Source: Rhabditoides inermis
Taxonomy: Eukaryota; Nematoda; Chromadorea; Rhabditida; Rhabditidae
Length of the DNA stretch: 64,000 bases
Assembly (NCBI GenBank): GCA_963966185.1
Contig: CAWZYM010000401.1
Location: 186,001-250,000 of the forward strand
Direction of reading: 5' to 3'
In this document: positions 41,500 to 54,934 of the stretch, piece after piece
How positions within the stretch are numbered: position 1 is the stretch's first letter
Layout of the letters: the number at the start of each line of letters is the position of its first letter
Position numbers and translations under genes: made by a program
Notes under the pieces: generated by a model
What the model saw: the letters and a program-made list of their open reading frames with translations, nothing else
What the model was told of the DNA's origin: nothing
The model's database searches: none

Positions 41500-43400
41500 T
41501 AGACTATTAACAGATTGAGAATGGAGCTGGACAAAAAGTATATATTTACCACATCGACTAGATGCAACTAAAACTACCGTATCAGTTTATTTCACACAAA
41601 CGTGACTCGCAAGAGCCAGTTGGGAGAACTGGAGAGACTCGTGATGAGAAGGGTGACCTCTGGCGATCTCGAGATCCCAGCCACGTCGAGTGGTTTTCCA
41701 ATTGTGCAGAATAATTCTTGAATGTGCATATCCTTTCTTCTGATCTAACATAGATGACAACGGACGGGACAACATCATCTGGTTGATGTTGAAATTCCAA
41801 AAACGCTAAAACGCTGAAAGATAACTATATGGCAAACCTAACTAAAACACTAGTCACAACTGTGGTTATAAGCATATATACTTATTAGTTTTCAGCAAAG
41901 CGTAAACAAATCTAAATTCCTTACGTCTAACGTCCTAGTCATATCATTCCGATCCGCGATCAACATAGCTGAGACAATATGCAACACCAATCATCTACAG
42001 TAACTACACTGCACAGTGTGCTTGGTATACACAAACCTGCCAGCCTCACAGGAAACTAGGCGCGTAGACTCCATCGCCCTCATCCACACAAGGGCACAGC
42101 CGGACATCTGCGGGAACGCTTCGATCCGAGAATGCGGCAAGTGTAGATAGATAGCTGCAAGACGGGAGAGATGAGTGTCTACCTACAACAACATTTATCA
42201 ATATACGAAGTGACCAAGTTCAAAACAAGCATAGAACTCACCTCGCTCTGCCACCCCCCTTTATTCATTCAGACAATAAATATGCCTTCCTTTTAATAAA
42301 GAAATACTACCGTAGTTTACTTCACGTATTCGTGACACAGAGTGCCCCAAGTCCCAATGCTCTCTCAAATGCCTCCGCAGTGACGAGCACTCCTGCGCCA
42401 GCTCCCTTCAATCACATCGAAGTTATGTCGAGAGATGCACGTCCGTTGGAATCCAGTATCCAGTCGCGAGATGGCATTGGCATCGCAGACTTGCCGCGAA
42501 ACATGGCGACGACGATCTTCACGCAAATCCCCTGATCCATTCTTGATTTTGATACCCCATGATCCCTTCTTGAAGAAAAGGAATGAGATAAGATATAAAC
42601 TTCCTTATTCACTATGTGATTAGATTCTAAACATGCTGAAAGATGAAAATTAAAAAAAAATATGAAAATTATGAAAATTATCACTAACCAAAAACGCCGA
42701 AATAAACTACTCTACAGCAACAACTGGTTATTGTCATCAAATAATTTCACCGAAAAAGTTATTTCGAAAACACTAGTGTCCTATGAGATGGATCCGCCAT
42801 CACCATAGCTCAAACAATTGCAACAGAGTTTTGATAAACATAACTGCAATGCACAGCTCCCCTGCATACAATAACGTGCCAGACTCACTAAAACCTTGGT
42901 CGCTTCGTCCTCATCCATACGTCCACACACGGGGCAAGCCGGGGTCAGAACTTGGCACTCGTCTCGTAGACCACATCATTACGACGACTCTGCATCCTGC
43001 CTCTTCCTCCTTGCAAGCTACGTTGGCTGAAACGATAGGATATAAAACAAACATGATGAAAATTCTGAAATAGATACTCACCTGTGCGTCAACAAAAACC
43101 GAATAATGTGCCAACTGAAACCTCATACTACAGTCAGTTTATTTCACGTAATTGTGACACAAAGTGTTAGCCCCCCCCTCCCTCCAGTGATACGATCCAG
43201 TGTGTAGTGACATCATCCATGGGTCGAGTGAGTCCAGCCACATAACGTGGTTCCATAAAGACTTGCGGCTGCTCCTCCTCCTTCTCCACGAGTTCATTCT
43301 GCCACCACTGGGCCGATAGGGGGCAATCGCCTCGCATCTCCTTCGCAGCTGCCATAAAGACCGAGACAATCAGAGCGGTTTGAAGACTTCAGACATGATC
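41500..43400. repeat. Three degenerate tandem ~780-bp units
   Basis: Units end (minus strand) in a shared motif like GTGTCACAATTACGTGAAAT followed by AAACT, at about 41580, 42310 and 43135. Inner phrases such as CGCGATCAACATAGCT/CGCCATCACCATAGCT and CATCCACACAAGGGCACAGC/CATACGTCCACACACGGGGC also recur. The units have diverged considerably. Confidence 0.65.
43167..43355 (-). CDS. Small ORF in the third tandem unit
   Basis: 62 codons, MAAAKEMRGDCPLSAQWWQN...LTRPMDDVTTHWIVSLEG..., with GC-rich codons and AATAAA about 30 bp after the stop. The two other tandem units have frames that only loosely correspond. It may be a real small gene with two decayed copies; no family is recognised. Confidence 0.35.
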   Translation of the reverse strand: MAAAKEMRGDCPLSAQWWQNELVEKEEEQPQVFMEPRYVAGLTRPMDDVTTHWIVSLEGGGG

Positions 43401-44010
43401 GAAGTCATTTTTCATATAACGAAACGAACATAAAAGTTAAAGGACAAAATTAAACTGCTTCAACAAATACTGAAAGTGGAAATACGAGAACAGTACGGCA
43501 AAACATGCGGAACACTATCAGGCGTTACACATGGTATTTATTTGAGAGTATTGTAACAAATAACTACAACAAATAACCTAACATAAATAAAAGCAAAATC
43601 TAGCAAACCAGGAAAACAAAAAGAAATGAAATAGCAATAAAAGTAGGACCATTCAGGGAAACAAGCGGGAAAATATAACTTTTGAAAAATTATTTTCAAT
43701 GTTTTTAGGTGATAATAGCACCTTCTAAGATGGCAAAAGATGACAAAATAATCGCAAAAAAGCGAAAGAAATTCGGAAGTGTCCGATTTTCAAATTTCCT
43801 TTGTTGTCTGGTCATTTGGCGCCAAAAGTCCAAAAACAATACAACAAAATTGTTCAAAGTATCGAAAATTTAAAAAAAAATATATCGAAAATTCGAAAAT
43901 TTAATATTTGAGAATGATTGAATTTAAAAATTATTTTTCGATTCTTGGAAGGTGCTAATAAAAACAGTTTATTATTTATATTTCTAGAGCAATACATTTC
44001 TGTGATATTT
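43400..44010. other. AT-rich intergenic stretch
   Basis: No gene, RNA or structured repeat seen apart from A-rich runs. Confidence 0.5.
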
Positions 44011-44830
44011 AGGCAATTAGGAATTCGCACCACGCACCACCGCACCACCGCACCACTACACCACCGCACCACTGCACCATCACACCATCGCACCACATTC
44101 TATCGCACCACGTTTTATCGCACCACCGATCGCACCACCGCCCATTTTACAAGTATCATTTTTCGCGCGTATTTTCGTAAGAAGCATTTCGCTCATGCAC
44201 TTTTTGATATAAGTTCCGTTTCAAATTCATGTTACTCGTTTTCACAAGTAATATAGTTAATGTTGCTTGAAAAAATAATGGTGTCATATCTGATAATCGC
44301 TAGACTTCTATTTGCATAGTAAGCTATTTGGTGATGGTGACGCGTCGTGTTGATTGGTATTCGCATTATCACATTCAGCGTTTACAGACGACTTTTCTTT
44401 TTCTTCAAATCTTCGCTATAGGTGTAGGTAGCAGTTGCTGACGTGCGCGGGGTTTTCTCTCAGACCAGACTGCTACATGTCTCATCTAGCAAGTGATGAT
44501 TTGATTTCTGCATCCATTACTGACATTGACAGAACAGTCTGACAGTTACAGGGCAGACTGCTATATAAGTGATATGTAGTTTGTCTGTCCGAGAAGGGAT
44601 ATAACGAAAAGGACTCATCTCACCCCTGGGCACTATGCATGTAAAGTTTGCAAATGTATGACTGAAGACTAACTGATGGTGATGTTGTGGTAAACGTATA
44701 TGCGGCGTATATGCGGCATCCGGCATGACGATGGTGCGGTGGTGCGATAAAATGTGGTACGGTGGTACGGTGGTGCGGTGGTGTAGTGGTGCTGTGCTGT
44801 GGTGGTGCGTGGTGCGATTTCCAAATAGCC
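44011..44830. mobile_element. Foldback element with GCACCAC-repeat arms
   Basis: The left end reads GGCAATTAGGAATTCGCACC, then tandem GCACCAC words to about 44140. The right arm, from about 44725, is the complement, ending GTGGTGCGATTTCCAAATAG. The spacer of about 580 bp is unique here. The termini match the 5195-5417 foldback although the arm repeats differ. No target duplication was found. Confidence 0.75.
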
Positions 44831-44959
44831 CAAAAACACTACGAAGCTGCATTAAGTGGTATACAACAAAACCAGAAACTTCTCATTGCACGCACCGTTG
44901 AACATGGAAGCTTAGAAAAAGTATCTCTCCCTCCGCTTTAATTGATCCGAATTCGTTTT

Positions 44960-45690
44960 ATTGAAGTGCTTATTTCCACGGAAAGGGAGAAGTAATAACG
45001 ATAAAAGGCAAGCATGAAAAATATGTGGATAAACAAGGCTAACCCTAGGCTGTAGGGACCACAATGAGATTTTCAGATGTTGACATATGGTATAGCAATC
45101 AATTCAATAATGTAGTTCAGTTCAAACTGATTTCAAAAATATATAATGTTCATAGGCTTCATCATTCACAATGCGCTCAAATTCCGCGCGGCGCGCGCGC
45201 ACCTGTGCGCGCGCTCACATAGGAAAAGTGCAACAGAGGGCGGCTAGATCAAAGGACTGATGACGTAACTATTAGTTAAATTATGAATATAATCGTTGAT
45301 AATAAGAGCACTACGCTTTGTTTGGTTGTAATCGATCAGTACTTGGAGAAATACGTCATTTATCATTACTCATTTTGGGCAATGGCGGCTAGATCAAAGA
45401 ACGATGACGTCATCATATCACTCTTTATCGATTTTCACTACTTTACGGAGTACATGATCCCATAAATAAAATACCGTTGGAATCAGCACGAAAGGGCGAA
45501 TCGTTCTATGCTAATTAGAGCACATCATGCGTCCAGTGAGAAAATGGTACATGATTTCGCCTCACTCTCTGCATCTCACGTTGTGGTCCCTACCTAGGCT
45601 GACCAGTGCAAGCGGTCAGCTACTTATTGGGGGGGCCTCACGTTACATAAAAATCGTACAAAAATGATAGGTTAATAACATCAACATCAA
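44960..45690 (+). repeat. Dispersed repeat copy carrying the MITE insertion
   Basis: Flanks at 44960-45052 and 45593-45690 (ACGATAAAAGGCAAGCATGA ... AAAATCGTACAAAAATGATA) match 61952-62115, where the two halves are contiguous. The gap is the MITE at 45053-45592. Confidence 0.9.
45053..45592. mobile_element. Mutator-like MITE, copy 2 (540 bp)
   Basis: Starts TAGGGACCACAATGAGAT and ends ATCTCACGTTGTGGTCCCTA, with an exact 9-bp duplication CCTAGGCTG at 45044-45052 and 45593-45601. The paralogous empty site at about 62030 has a single CCTAGGCTG. Same family as 35446-36008. Confidence 0.96.
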
Positions 45691-45699
45691 CATATTACA

Positions 45700-47277
45700 C
45701 AACAAAGATAAAGTAAGTCTACAAAAAGTGGGGGAGTTGACCAAACATTAATACGTCACAGCTCGACAATAGTTTTCTCATATCGGAAATTGAATATACG
45801 TTATCAAGATTGAACGGTTTAACTACCCGATTAAAATGGAAATTTTCATCTTAATACATTTTCTAGGAATCGCAATTTGTTTTTCGTGAGATCTAGTGTT
45901 GTATCGTTTGATCCGACACTACTTTCTTCTCGTCGTGTTCTTCTTTCTTTTTGAGTGCACACACACACATGCGTCCTTGCCGCATGCAAATGGAACGGTT
46001 TTCTATTCGGATCACATTCCCTCCGCCGGAATCCTCATCTCATTTCATTTCAGGCGCACGTTTCGATGTTTGCGATCCGTGCGGATTTTCCAGAATAGAA
46101 CACAAACGACCCCCCACCTCTCGTTCACTTGGGCACTCGATCTAATCACACACACACACATCGTGTTCGGTCTTTGTTGACGTGCGCCAATGTCTTTTGT
46201 GATAGCTGGCGTGTGGTCGGTCGCATCTTCGTCTCAAGGTTAGCTCTGGTCATTGCAACGGCGCAAATCGCCAGCCTCTCTCTCTTGCCTTTTCTTTCGC
46301 GCCATTTCACGCAGATCGAGAATGCCCCGGCGACCATTTTCTACGCTCCACCTTTTTTCTTGCCTTTTTCCGTGCCTCGCTATCACAAGTGCGACCGCCT
46401 CTCTCTTTCTCTCATTTCATTCCCCCATCATTCGATCATACCCGTTCCACCGCGCGCAGTCTAAAAAGAGGCTCGCTCGGGTATCGTACCAGACTCGGCG
46501 GCTCTGCCATGTCGACCATAGCCACTGGTCAGTCAGTGTCCGACGCTTAATTAGGCTCAACACACGTGATATGATCAATTCAATAGTCTCGCCGCTGCCA
46601 TTTCTGGGAGGTGGTGGTCTCGTTGTAACAGAGAGAGAGAGAGAGTGGCAGGGTAGACGCGCCCAACCTGTTGCGCCTTGTTTTCTTCTCGTGCGCCATC
46701 AAACCGCAACTACCGGTTGATCATTCATATCAGCGCTCCCCCCTCCCTCTTTTCGCACATTAGTTTCTATCGCACTCTCGGAAGCAGGTGCGAGTTGCGT
46801 CAGAGTTCAAGTGCCTGTCCCCCCCCCCCTCTTCTCTATATGTCCCCTGGTCAGTCATCGCTTCCTGCATGCCGGGGCAGCCTTGACTCGGATCAGGCAT
46901 GTTTCAATAATTGCACCGCCGCCAACGACAAGTGTCCTTTTGCCTTTTTTTGTATGTGTGTGTGTGCGCCTCTTGAGGAGGGGGCGAGATGATTCCCTCC
47001 TCCTCCTTCTCCCCCTTTCTCCTCCATTCCGATCCAGCCAGGTAAACACTAGTATGTGAATACATTAGTGTTGATGCGTGTTAGTCGAGAGGAGATGCGT
47101 TGTCGGTGCCTGTCTTGACTCATCGATTACTGTGGTAACTCACCCCGACCTACTTGAGTACGCTCTTGACACTCCCCTCCTCCTCCACCTTCTCGGGTGC
47201 CATTGTCTCCTCTTCGCCTCGTGTCGATGTCACGTGTACTTGTGAAGCTCGCATTGCAACGTTTATATTTCAGAGCT
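45700..47277. other. Upstream region of the ZP gene
   Basis: No confident gene. The stretch 45900-47200 is moderately GC-rich with CT patches and could contain promoter or outron sequence. The acceptor TTTATATTTCAG immediately before the ATG suggests a trans-spliced leader site. Confidence 0.45.
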
Positions 47278-49692
47278 ATGATTAGATCTGCACTCGCCGT
47301 CGCGCTTTCACTAGCCCTAGCAGTGAGTCGTCATTCTCTCTTTCGCAGTTTTCTCCCTTACTCTCAATGTGATACTTATATATGTTTCAAGAGGTGTTTT
47401 TATACCCGCACACCTCATTCCAGTAATACGATCCTAGTACATAACATTATATATCATACTTATCAAAGTAATTACCAATATAATCCATCTTTAGCATAAG
47501 TGACATAGTACAGTAGGTTTACCGCTACAGTACCCTTATGCCTCATTTTTGCAGAGTGTCGCGAGTGCGGCGGATCAGATCGACAACGGACTGAGCGGTA
47601 CGCGAATTCTACTTACACATTATTTATTGCCTGCTGACACACACACACACACACGCACACCGTTCCACGATCAATCACACTGACTGCCCCGTTCGCTGTT
47701 GCAACCTTGACAGCCAATCCAAACACGGTGGTGTCATGTGAATTAGGTATCATGCGCTGTCGTAATTGTGCCGTCGTGCCCTTACGAGGCTAGGTAAGGA
47801 AGAAAAAAACGTCACTTCACGACACTTCTCCGCGGTGCAATTGCGCGCAAAAATTGCGTTGCAGGCGCGCCTTCGGTGGTGTGCAATGCCGACTCGCTCA
47901 CCGTCAACTTTGGCACGCAGAAGGAGTTCGAGGGACATGTGTATGTCAAAGGTGAGGTTACGACATTAATACCTCTGCTTCATTGGAAAAGAAATTAAAT
48001 GAATGGGAAAAGACACAAAAAAGTGGGGCAGTGGTCACAAAACCTTCGAGAGAAGAGACAGTAAAGGAGTGATTCAACGACGCTGATGTCAGGTTTATTT
48101 GCACACGAATGTGCGTAATCGCAGGTGTTCCTCGATCGCTCGCGCGACACCTTGCCGCATTCACACGCGTATCAAAACACCTTTTTCGCGTGGCGGCCTT
48201 GGGGTCAAGCCGAGCAGTAAAACGCAATTTGACTAGGCAAACAGCCGAGAAAAAAACGTCTGCTGAGAACGCGAGACACGCGTCAACGTTGAAGATCTAT
48301 CATTTTTGCCTAGCGTCACAAAGGGGTTCCGCTACGTTTCCACTAATTGCCGGGGGTCATAGAGGGACAGAGGGAGGACGGAGAGAGAGAGAGGAAAGAA
48401 AATGAGAGGAGAAAGGAAGAGAGATTGGATCATAGAAAGAGAGAGAGAGAGAGAACAACTACTGTCGCAGGCCACTACGACTCGCCGGGCTGTCGGGTGG
48501 ACGCGACGCTCACCGACTCGGTCAACATCACCGTGCCATTCACCGACTGCGACCTGCGGCGGCAGCGATCCGTGAGTAGACTCTCCCTCCATATAGTTCT
48601 ACGCTCGCAATAAGTTGCGCCGCGCGGTGAGGTAGATCAGAGGAAGACGGAGAGTCAGCTCTCGGCAATAGCGCGCAAAACAAGAGAGGCAGACGGTTAT
48701 GGTACCGTGTTTCGAACTGCAAGCGAGGTAGAGCGAAAACTATCGCTCTGGCGCAGGCTATATCTCCTCCATCTTCATTCTCCGATTCTCCAATCAGTCT
48801 CCAAACTCTCTACATTCGAAATATTTTTCCCTTCGTTTTCTCGGTTTTATTTTGACGCTGAGCATTTATAAGTCCACTACATTGATTTTTTGCTACTAAT
48901 AACTAATTATGTAAACATATATGTTTCCAGCAAAACCCGCGCGGCATCTTCCTCTCCGTCACCGTCATCATCTCCTTCCATCCGGTACCGATCTGATCAT
49001 TGATTGATCGACATTATTGATTGACACCCCAACCCACCGTCCGATTCAGATGTTCATCACCAAAGTGGACAAGTCGTACAACGTGCAGTGCTTCTACACC
49101 GAGATCGAGAAGACGGTCACGCAGCAGCTGGACGTCAGGTATACACGAATCGAGTGTCGTGTTGATAAGGCCGAAATACACTCTGACGCTGACGCTGACG
49201 CTCAAACCCCACGCAAAATTTAGTGGCAAGCGTCACAGTGTAGTTCTGCCTGTAGACAGTAGTCGCTGCCGCTAACGAGTGTGCCTAACCCCGCTCCTAG
49301 TCTGGCGCGGGCGCAGGAGAAGCAGCTGCTGGTGATGATTGGCGGAAACGGGACGGACACGGATGCCATCAGACAGCAGAGCCGCCTCGGCGACGTCGCC
49401 GACCAGAGACAGTTCGTCGCCAAGGACGGCGCGCCACGAGGACCCGTCGACTACGAGTGTGTGCTCTAATGCGTGGTGTGGCTAATGCTTTTCGGGCAGT
49501 CTCTTCGAAACGCTCCCGAATTCCTTGCGTTCACTCTCTTACTAAAACCTCCAAATCGCGAAGAGACTGACCGCATCTCCATCCGCGAGCCATCAGACAT
49601 GCTCATGACGTGTTGCAGCAACCTGCCCGAGGAGCTGCTCACTCTCAACATTCCCATGCCCACCTGCAAGTATCAGGTAAGAGGGAGAGAGG

Positions 49693-49738
<46 letters not shown>

Positions 49739-51954
49739 CTCTCTCTAGGTGCTCTCCGATTCGTCTTCGGGCGAGGCGGTCAAGTTCGCCACCGTCGGCC
49801 AGACCGTCTACCACCAGTGGACGTGCGAGGACGAAAACAACAAGGCCGGTGAGTGATGCAATTCACCACCATCACACGTTTTCATCGATGCAACTGTAAC
49901 GCACGCAAACAATAATTGGGCTACGATACGGTGTCTCTTTGCATTACCATTCCAGTAGCCATTATAGCCGAGCGAAAGCTCTCAATCTACCCATGCAGCG
50001 CGAAATTTTTTCGAAAATGGAGCTCAAGTTGCGTTATAATCACCCAATCATGCAGGCGATGGAATAATATTGCAAAGGTGCAAAGTAACGTAGCTCACTG
50101 AATCTTCTTGAATGAATAAATGAATTTATTACAGTAATAATCTGCTTCACACATCAATAATCAACGTTCAAAACCAAAGAAAACGAGGATATCGCATAAT
50201 TTTTGACGTACGTATTATGAAGTATGCAGGCGAGTCGCCGTTCTGCGCCACCGTGCACTCGTGCAACGTGCGGGAGGAGAGCGGGCGCGAGGTGCAGCTG
50301 CTGGATGAGAACGGATGCGCCCAGGACAAGCCAGTCTCCATCCCTCTCCCTCCCTCTCTCTCTCTCTCCCTCTCTATCTCCCTCTCTCTCTCCCCCTCTC
50401 TCTCTCCCTCCCTCTCTCCCTCATCTCTCTCTCTCCCCTCTCCAACCCCCATCTTCAGGTACCTCCTCAACAACCTCGTCTACACCAACGACCTCACCGG
50501 CGGCCAGATCTCGCAGGTGAGAGTAGTACGATAACTCGTTTCGCATAACCCTCCGTCCTGTGTATCGGCTGCGAACAATTGGCACGGCTGTGTTATGAGT
50601 AGTGAGTAGTGAGATCGTAGAGATCGTAGAGAGATCGTAGAGAGTAGTAAAGATCCATAAGTAGTGAGATAAGCGCAATACCAACAATAAAAAACTGGTA
50701 AACAATTTGTTTGCAGGTGTTCAAGTTCGCGGACCAGCCGACGCTCTTCTTCCAGTGCCAGATCCGACTCTCGCTCAAGGAGGGCGGCAGCTGCACGGTA
50801 GGGGTTCACAATATTATAATAACAATTAGAATTTATACGGTAGCATAATAACACGTGGAAAAAGAAGATTGACATAGAGGATGGAGTCCTGACGACTTTC
50901 GGGAAAAGAACAACCTAATAATTTGCAGTTTCCCGCATGTATAACATGCCATTTCCTCCATTCCATGAACACATTTGTTTTCAGCGCTCCTCCGACCACT
51001 GCCCCGTGACTATCCGCGGAAAGCGTAGCGTTGACGGCGACAAGGCCTCGGTGAGTGATTCGATCAATATTCCAATCAACACTCGAACTGCAGGAGGTCG
51101 ACGTGTTCTCGCAGAAGATGACCGTCTTCGAGATCGACGACCCGATTAGTGAGTGTGCGGGAGAGCGAGAGAGAGAGGGGGGGGGGGGGAAGAGGGGGGG
51201 GGGAAGAGGGGGGGGGGGGGGAGAGGGAGAGAGAGAGACTTCTTGCAGCCGAGAACACTGTGTCGTCGCTGGAGTCGGACTCGCTGTCTGCCAAGGGTTC
51301 GGTGTGTCTCTCGCAGACGGCCTTCTCGCTCGTCCTCGCCCTCTTCGCTGTGGTGGCCCTCGCGAGCAGCGTCGCCCTCGCCGTCGTCTGCTGCCGACCC
51401 GGCACCGTCAAGGTATTGCATTTCGTAAATTAAGTTAATTAAGTTAATTACACCAGAATGATTCACTCATGAAAGGTCTTTGAACAATGACGTACTAAAG
51501 CATTGTAATTTGTAAGACAGACTCGACTTCCACTGGAAAAACATCCTCGTTAGAAGGATATCCGTGCACCAGCAGATTGATATTCATAATGTAAATATGT
51601 AAGAAAGTGTTTTGTAGCAACTTTTCACGCAAAACATTTTGTGGCAAGTGTTTTTGAGTGTCGCTTCTGAATGACCTCATTCCGCACTGTTGATCATAGA
51701 TAATCGAAAACATTTGTCTCATCATGATCATGATGTCCAAATACGGCAGTTTCGACTCTCGTAATTGTGTCACTATCGCGATTTCATAGCATTCCAATCG
51801 CTCTCCTTTTTCGGAATCGGAGTGGCAATGAAAAGGGGAATGCGTGCCATCAGTAAGAGTACAGTCATCGGCGACCTATTTACGAGCCACTCGTTGTTCG
51901 TTTCATATCACAGTGCGTAACAATCGTTTCTTGCAGGTGCAACTCTCGGAATAA
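47278..51954 (+). CDS. Cuticlin-like ZP-domain transmembrane protein
   Basis: Nematode cuticlins polymerise through a ZP domain into insoluble cuticle material. Main exons: 47278-47322 (signal peptide [15 protein letters not shown]), 47555-47597, 47865-47951, 48471-48571, 48931-48984, 49050-49138, about 49618-49677, then exons near 49749, 50230, 50459, 50717, 50985, 51095, 51246 and 51937-51954. The ZP signature is strong: [63 protein letters not shown], then [44 protein letters not shown] and [13 protein letters not shown] dibasic furin-like site RGKRS follows, then a C-terminal membrane helix ([22 protein letters not shown]) and short tail. This is a complete cuticlin layout: secreted, membrane-tethered, cleaved. 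The acceptor right before the ATG suggests spliced-leader addition. Confidence 0.93.
48592..48762 (+). repeat. ~168-bp TATA-bounded repeat, copy 6
   Basis: Full-length copy (TATAGTTCTACGCTCGCAAT to GGCGCAGGCTATA) in a ZP-gene intron 20 bp after the donor. Confidence 0.88.
49301..49469 (+). CDS. Possible alternative terminal exon of the ZP gene
   Basis: After the good acceptor GCTCCTAG, a phase-2-compatible open block reads [18 protein letters not shown], then [20 protein letters not shown] and VDYECVL, ending TAA (49467-49469). It joins in frame to the exon ending 49138 (QQLDVS) and would give a protein cut off in mid ZP domain. Its high GC and codon use look coding, unlike the flanking intron. 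It does not resemble the ZP domain. It may be a true alternative exon or a relic of another gene. Confidence 0.4.
49680..49738 (+). repeat. GA microsatellite in ZP intron
   Basis: (GA)n on the sense strand, one of the minority of introns with this orientation. CT arrays at 50343-50445 in the same gene have the common orientation. Confidence 0.93.
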
Positions 51955-52285
51955 TCTCATCGCCTAACCACTGCCCTCACTCCCTCAGTCGCTGCCTACA
52001 GCCTCTTCTCTCTCTCTCTCTCTCCCCATGTCTGCTCAGCAGAGAGTGTCAGTCTATACCATACCCACGCACTGCCTTTTTCTTCGAGTACTGCTACTCA
52101 GTGCACACACTGCCTTTTGTACTACCGTATCTTGTTCGTTGTTACGCCGCTTTATTATCGAGACTAGTTGACGATGTCGATGTGTGTGTGTGTTGTGTGT
52201 GTACATTATTTATACATAATAAATCGTGTCACTGAAAGCTGGGCGATGAAAGCGTGGGCGGGAGTGAGAAAGGGGAAAGGGGGGC

Positions 52286-52389
52286 TCACTTGGAGATCTC
52301 GAGTAGAGCCGTGTGCATCTCGTTCTGAAAAGGAGACTAGAGGGAGCGAAAGAGAGGGAGAGAGGGAAACATACAGGGACAAATAAACA

Positions 52390-52436
<47 letters not shown>

Positions 52437-54286
52437 ACCTGTAGTAGTTTCAAGTCCTCCACGGCGTTGAGCCTCGCCAGTTTATCCGCCGCGTGGTCTA
52501 GTTGATCGAAGAGCGACGTGTCGATGTCTATCACCAGAGGCTCCCTGGAATTTTTTTTTTCAAATTTTCTTTTCTCAAGTTCGTATCACATATTGCACAG
52601 CAGCCATAGTCTTCCTTCGACCTCTCCGCAGACTAATCTCTTAAATCGGGAGTTTTTTCACCTTTACCTTTTTACAGCAACTTATGTTCTTTCTCTCCTT
52701 TTGCGCTGAGAACCAAAAAACAGATAAAGACGATTCTCACATTGCATAAGGCTGTGTCCTCTCGAACTTCTCCTTCCACATTGCCACGGCGGCGTCGGAG
52801 GCGGCGAGATGCCGGCGCAGCTCCCTCTCCCGCTGCTCCCGCTCCTTCAGCGACGCGCGCAACTCACGCACCTCCCGCTCCAGGCACGCGTTACGCGCGC
52901 GAAGCGCCGACACCTCGGCGTCCTGAAGCAGTTGGGGGAAACACAAATTCATACAAATAATGAAAATGTCACTGTCGTTATAATTCAACAGTCGTTATAA
53001 TTGTTTTCGGCTTAGAACAATTGAAATCGCCGTAGAAGTGACATTTCGATGAGACTGTTTTCCCAACACAAAAACGTACCTCGTAGTGATCGGTGTTGAC
53101 GCCTCGCTCCTCTCTCTGCGGTTGGATGGCCGGGGACATTGCCGTGGCCGTGGATGCTGTGGCAGGTGGAGGAGGAGGAGGAGGATGCGAGGCAAGAGAG
53201 ACACACTCCGCGTCCTCCCGTATCTGCAGCGACGACGGCGGCGACAGCGGCAGCGTCGACTCAACATTTGTTTTATAGCAGTAGTGTATACTGTCCCATC
53301 CTGGCTACAGCCGATCACGAAACAATCTCACGATCAGAGCTTCAACTTTATGACAAGCGGTATGTTACTTTTGCATTTTGTCAAATCGTACCTTCTGATT
53401 CCGCGACGGTCTGTACAACGTTAGCTTCGACTCGTCCCACGCCTTCTCCTCCGGTGAGGATTTCTGAAACAGCAATTCTCACTATGACTATGAAGTTGAG
53501 AATTCGTTGATGACAGCAGAAATGCGGAAATGTGCACAGCAAATGATGGAATGGAAATGAATTGAATGGGCGAAACTCACAGGCGTTTCGGTGCCTTCGG
53601 CGCGTCTCTCTGGGGTGTGGGTGGCCGAGGGCAGGCGAGGCGAGGAGGAGAGGCCGGCGGCGGACGTGCTGGCCGACTGGTACGTGTACGCAGGCGACCA
53701 TGATGATCTGAGTATGGAGCATCGGTAGTTTACTGTCGGAATAATAGGACCACTTGAATCACAGAGCGACGGTTCTATAATGATTCGCATTTCGTCGAAT
53801 ACGCAGGCGACTATGACGACCTTATGAGTGGAATGAAGGAAGAACAGATATGTGTGTAGTGGACAATCTGCGATCATACTAACCACTAACACGAAAGATA
53901 AAAATTGTTTCCGCGCAACATGAATCACGGACAATGAAGGCATCGAGTATGTGCTTTGCTTTACCTATTTGAGCAAATCAAATGTTCACCTCTCATAGTG
54001 AGTTGGATAAATTATTTGCGCTCGACTCACTTTGTGGAATAGGATGGGATGAATTGGCTCGCGCTCGCTGCATACAGATCATCGGTGCGGTAGTTTCTGA
54101 AAATGTTGCCTATCTTGTCTTCTCTATATATCTACTATCTACCTGTAAGATGCTTTGTTGGCGACGCTTGCGCTCCTCGCTCCAAAGGCATAGAAGGCTC
54201 GGACACTGACCAGAGAACGATGGCGCGGACGACAGGACGGTCTAGGTACGAGGGAGGATGAGAGAGAGAGAGAGAGAGAGGGGGGG

Positions 54287-54326
<40 letters not shown>

Positions 54327-54632
54327 GAAAGAAGAAGAGAGAGGGGGTGAGTGAGAGTGAGTGAGTGAGAGAAAGAAAGAGAGAGAGAGAGTGAGAGAGA
54401 AAGAGAAAGAGAAAGAGAAAGAGAAAGAGAAAGAGAAAGAGAAAGAGAAAGAGAAAGAGAAAGAGAAAGAGAAAGAGAAAGAGAAAGAGAAAGAGAAAGA
54501 GAAAGAGAAAGAGAAAGAGAAAGAGAAAGAGAAAGAGAAAGAGAAGAGAAAGAGAAAGAGAAAGAGAAAGAGAAGAGAAAGAGAGTGAGAGTTTTTTTAT
54601 TGTTTTCGGCTAAGAACAATTCGAATCGAGAA

Positions 54633-54684
<52 letters not shown>

Positions 54685-54880
54685 ATACCTGGAATCGAAC
54701 GAAGACATGGCGACGGCTGTTCGCTCCTTCCTCTCCGTCTCGTTGTTGTTGTTGTCCGTGAGAAACCTAGAGGGCCATTGCGAATGAGAGAAGGGACCTC
54801 GAATGACGAATAAACAACGGGCGGATATAAGATCACAACACGGCTATTGATTCCCGTATCGGACCCGGCTGCCTCACGAT

Positions 54881-54934
<54 letters not shown>

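Noticed and set aside
43900..44160. His-Arg-Thr-Thr repeat frame as a protein, or the array as CRISPR
   Set aside because: It is the GCACCAC arm of a foldback element; the spacing is not CRISPR-like and the genome is nuclear eukaryotic.
46129..46720. Plus-strand frames upstream of the ZP gene
   Set aside because: No conserved domain, no consistent splice pairs. The clear signal-peptide exon at 47278 with an acceptor before its ATG marks the gene start.
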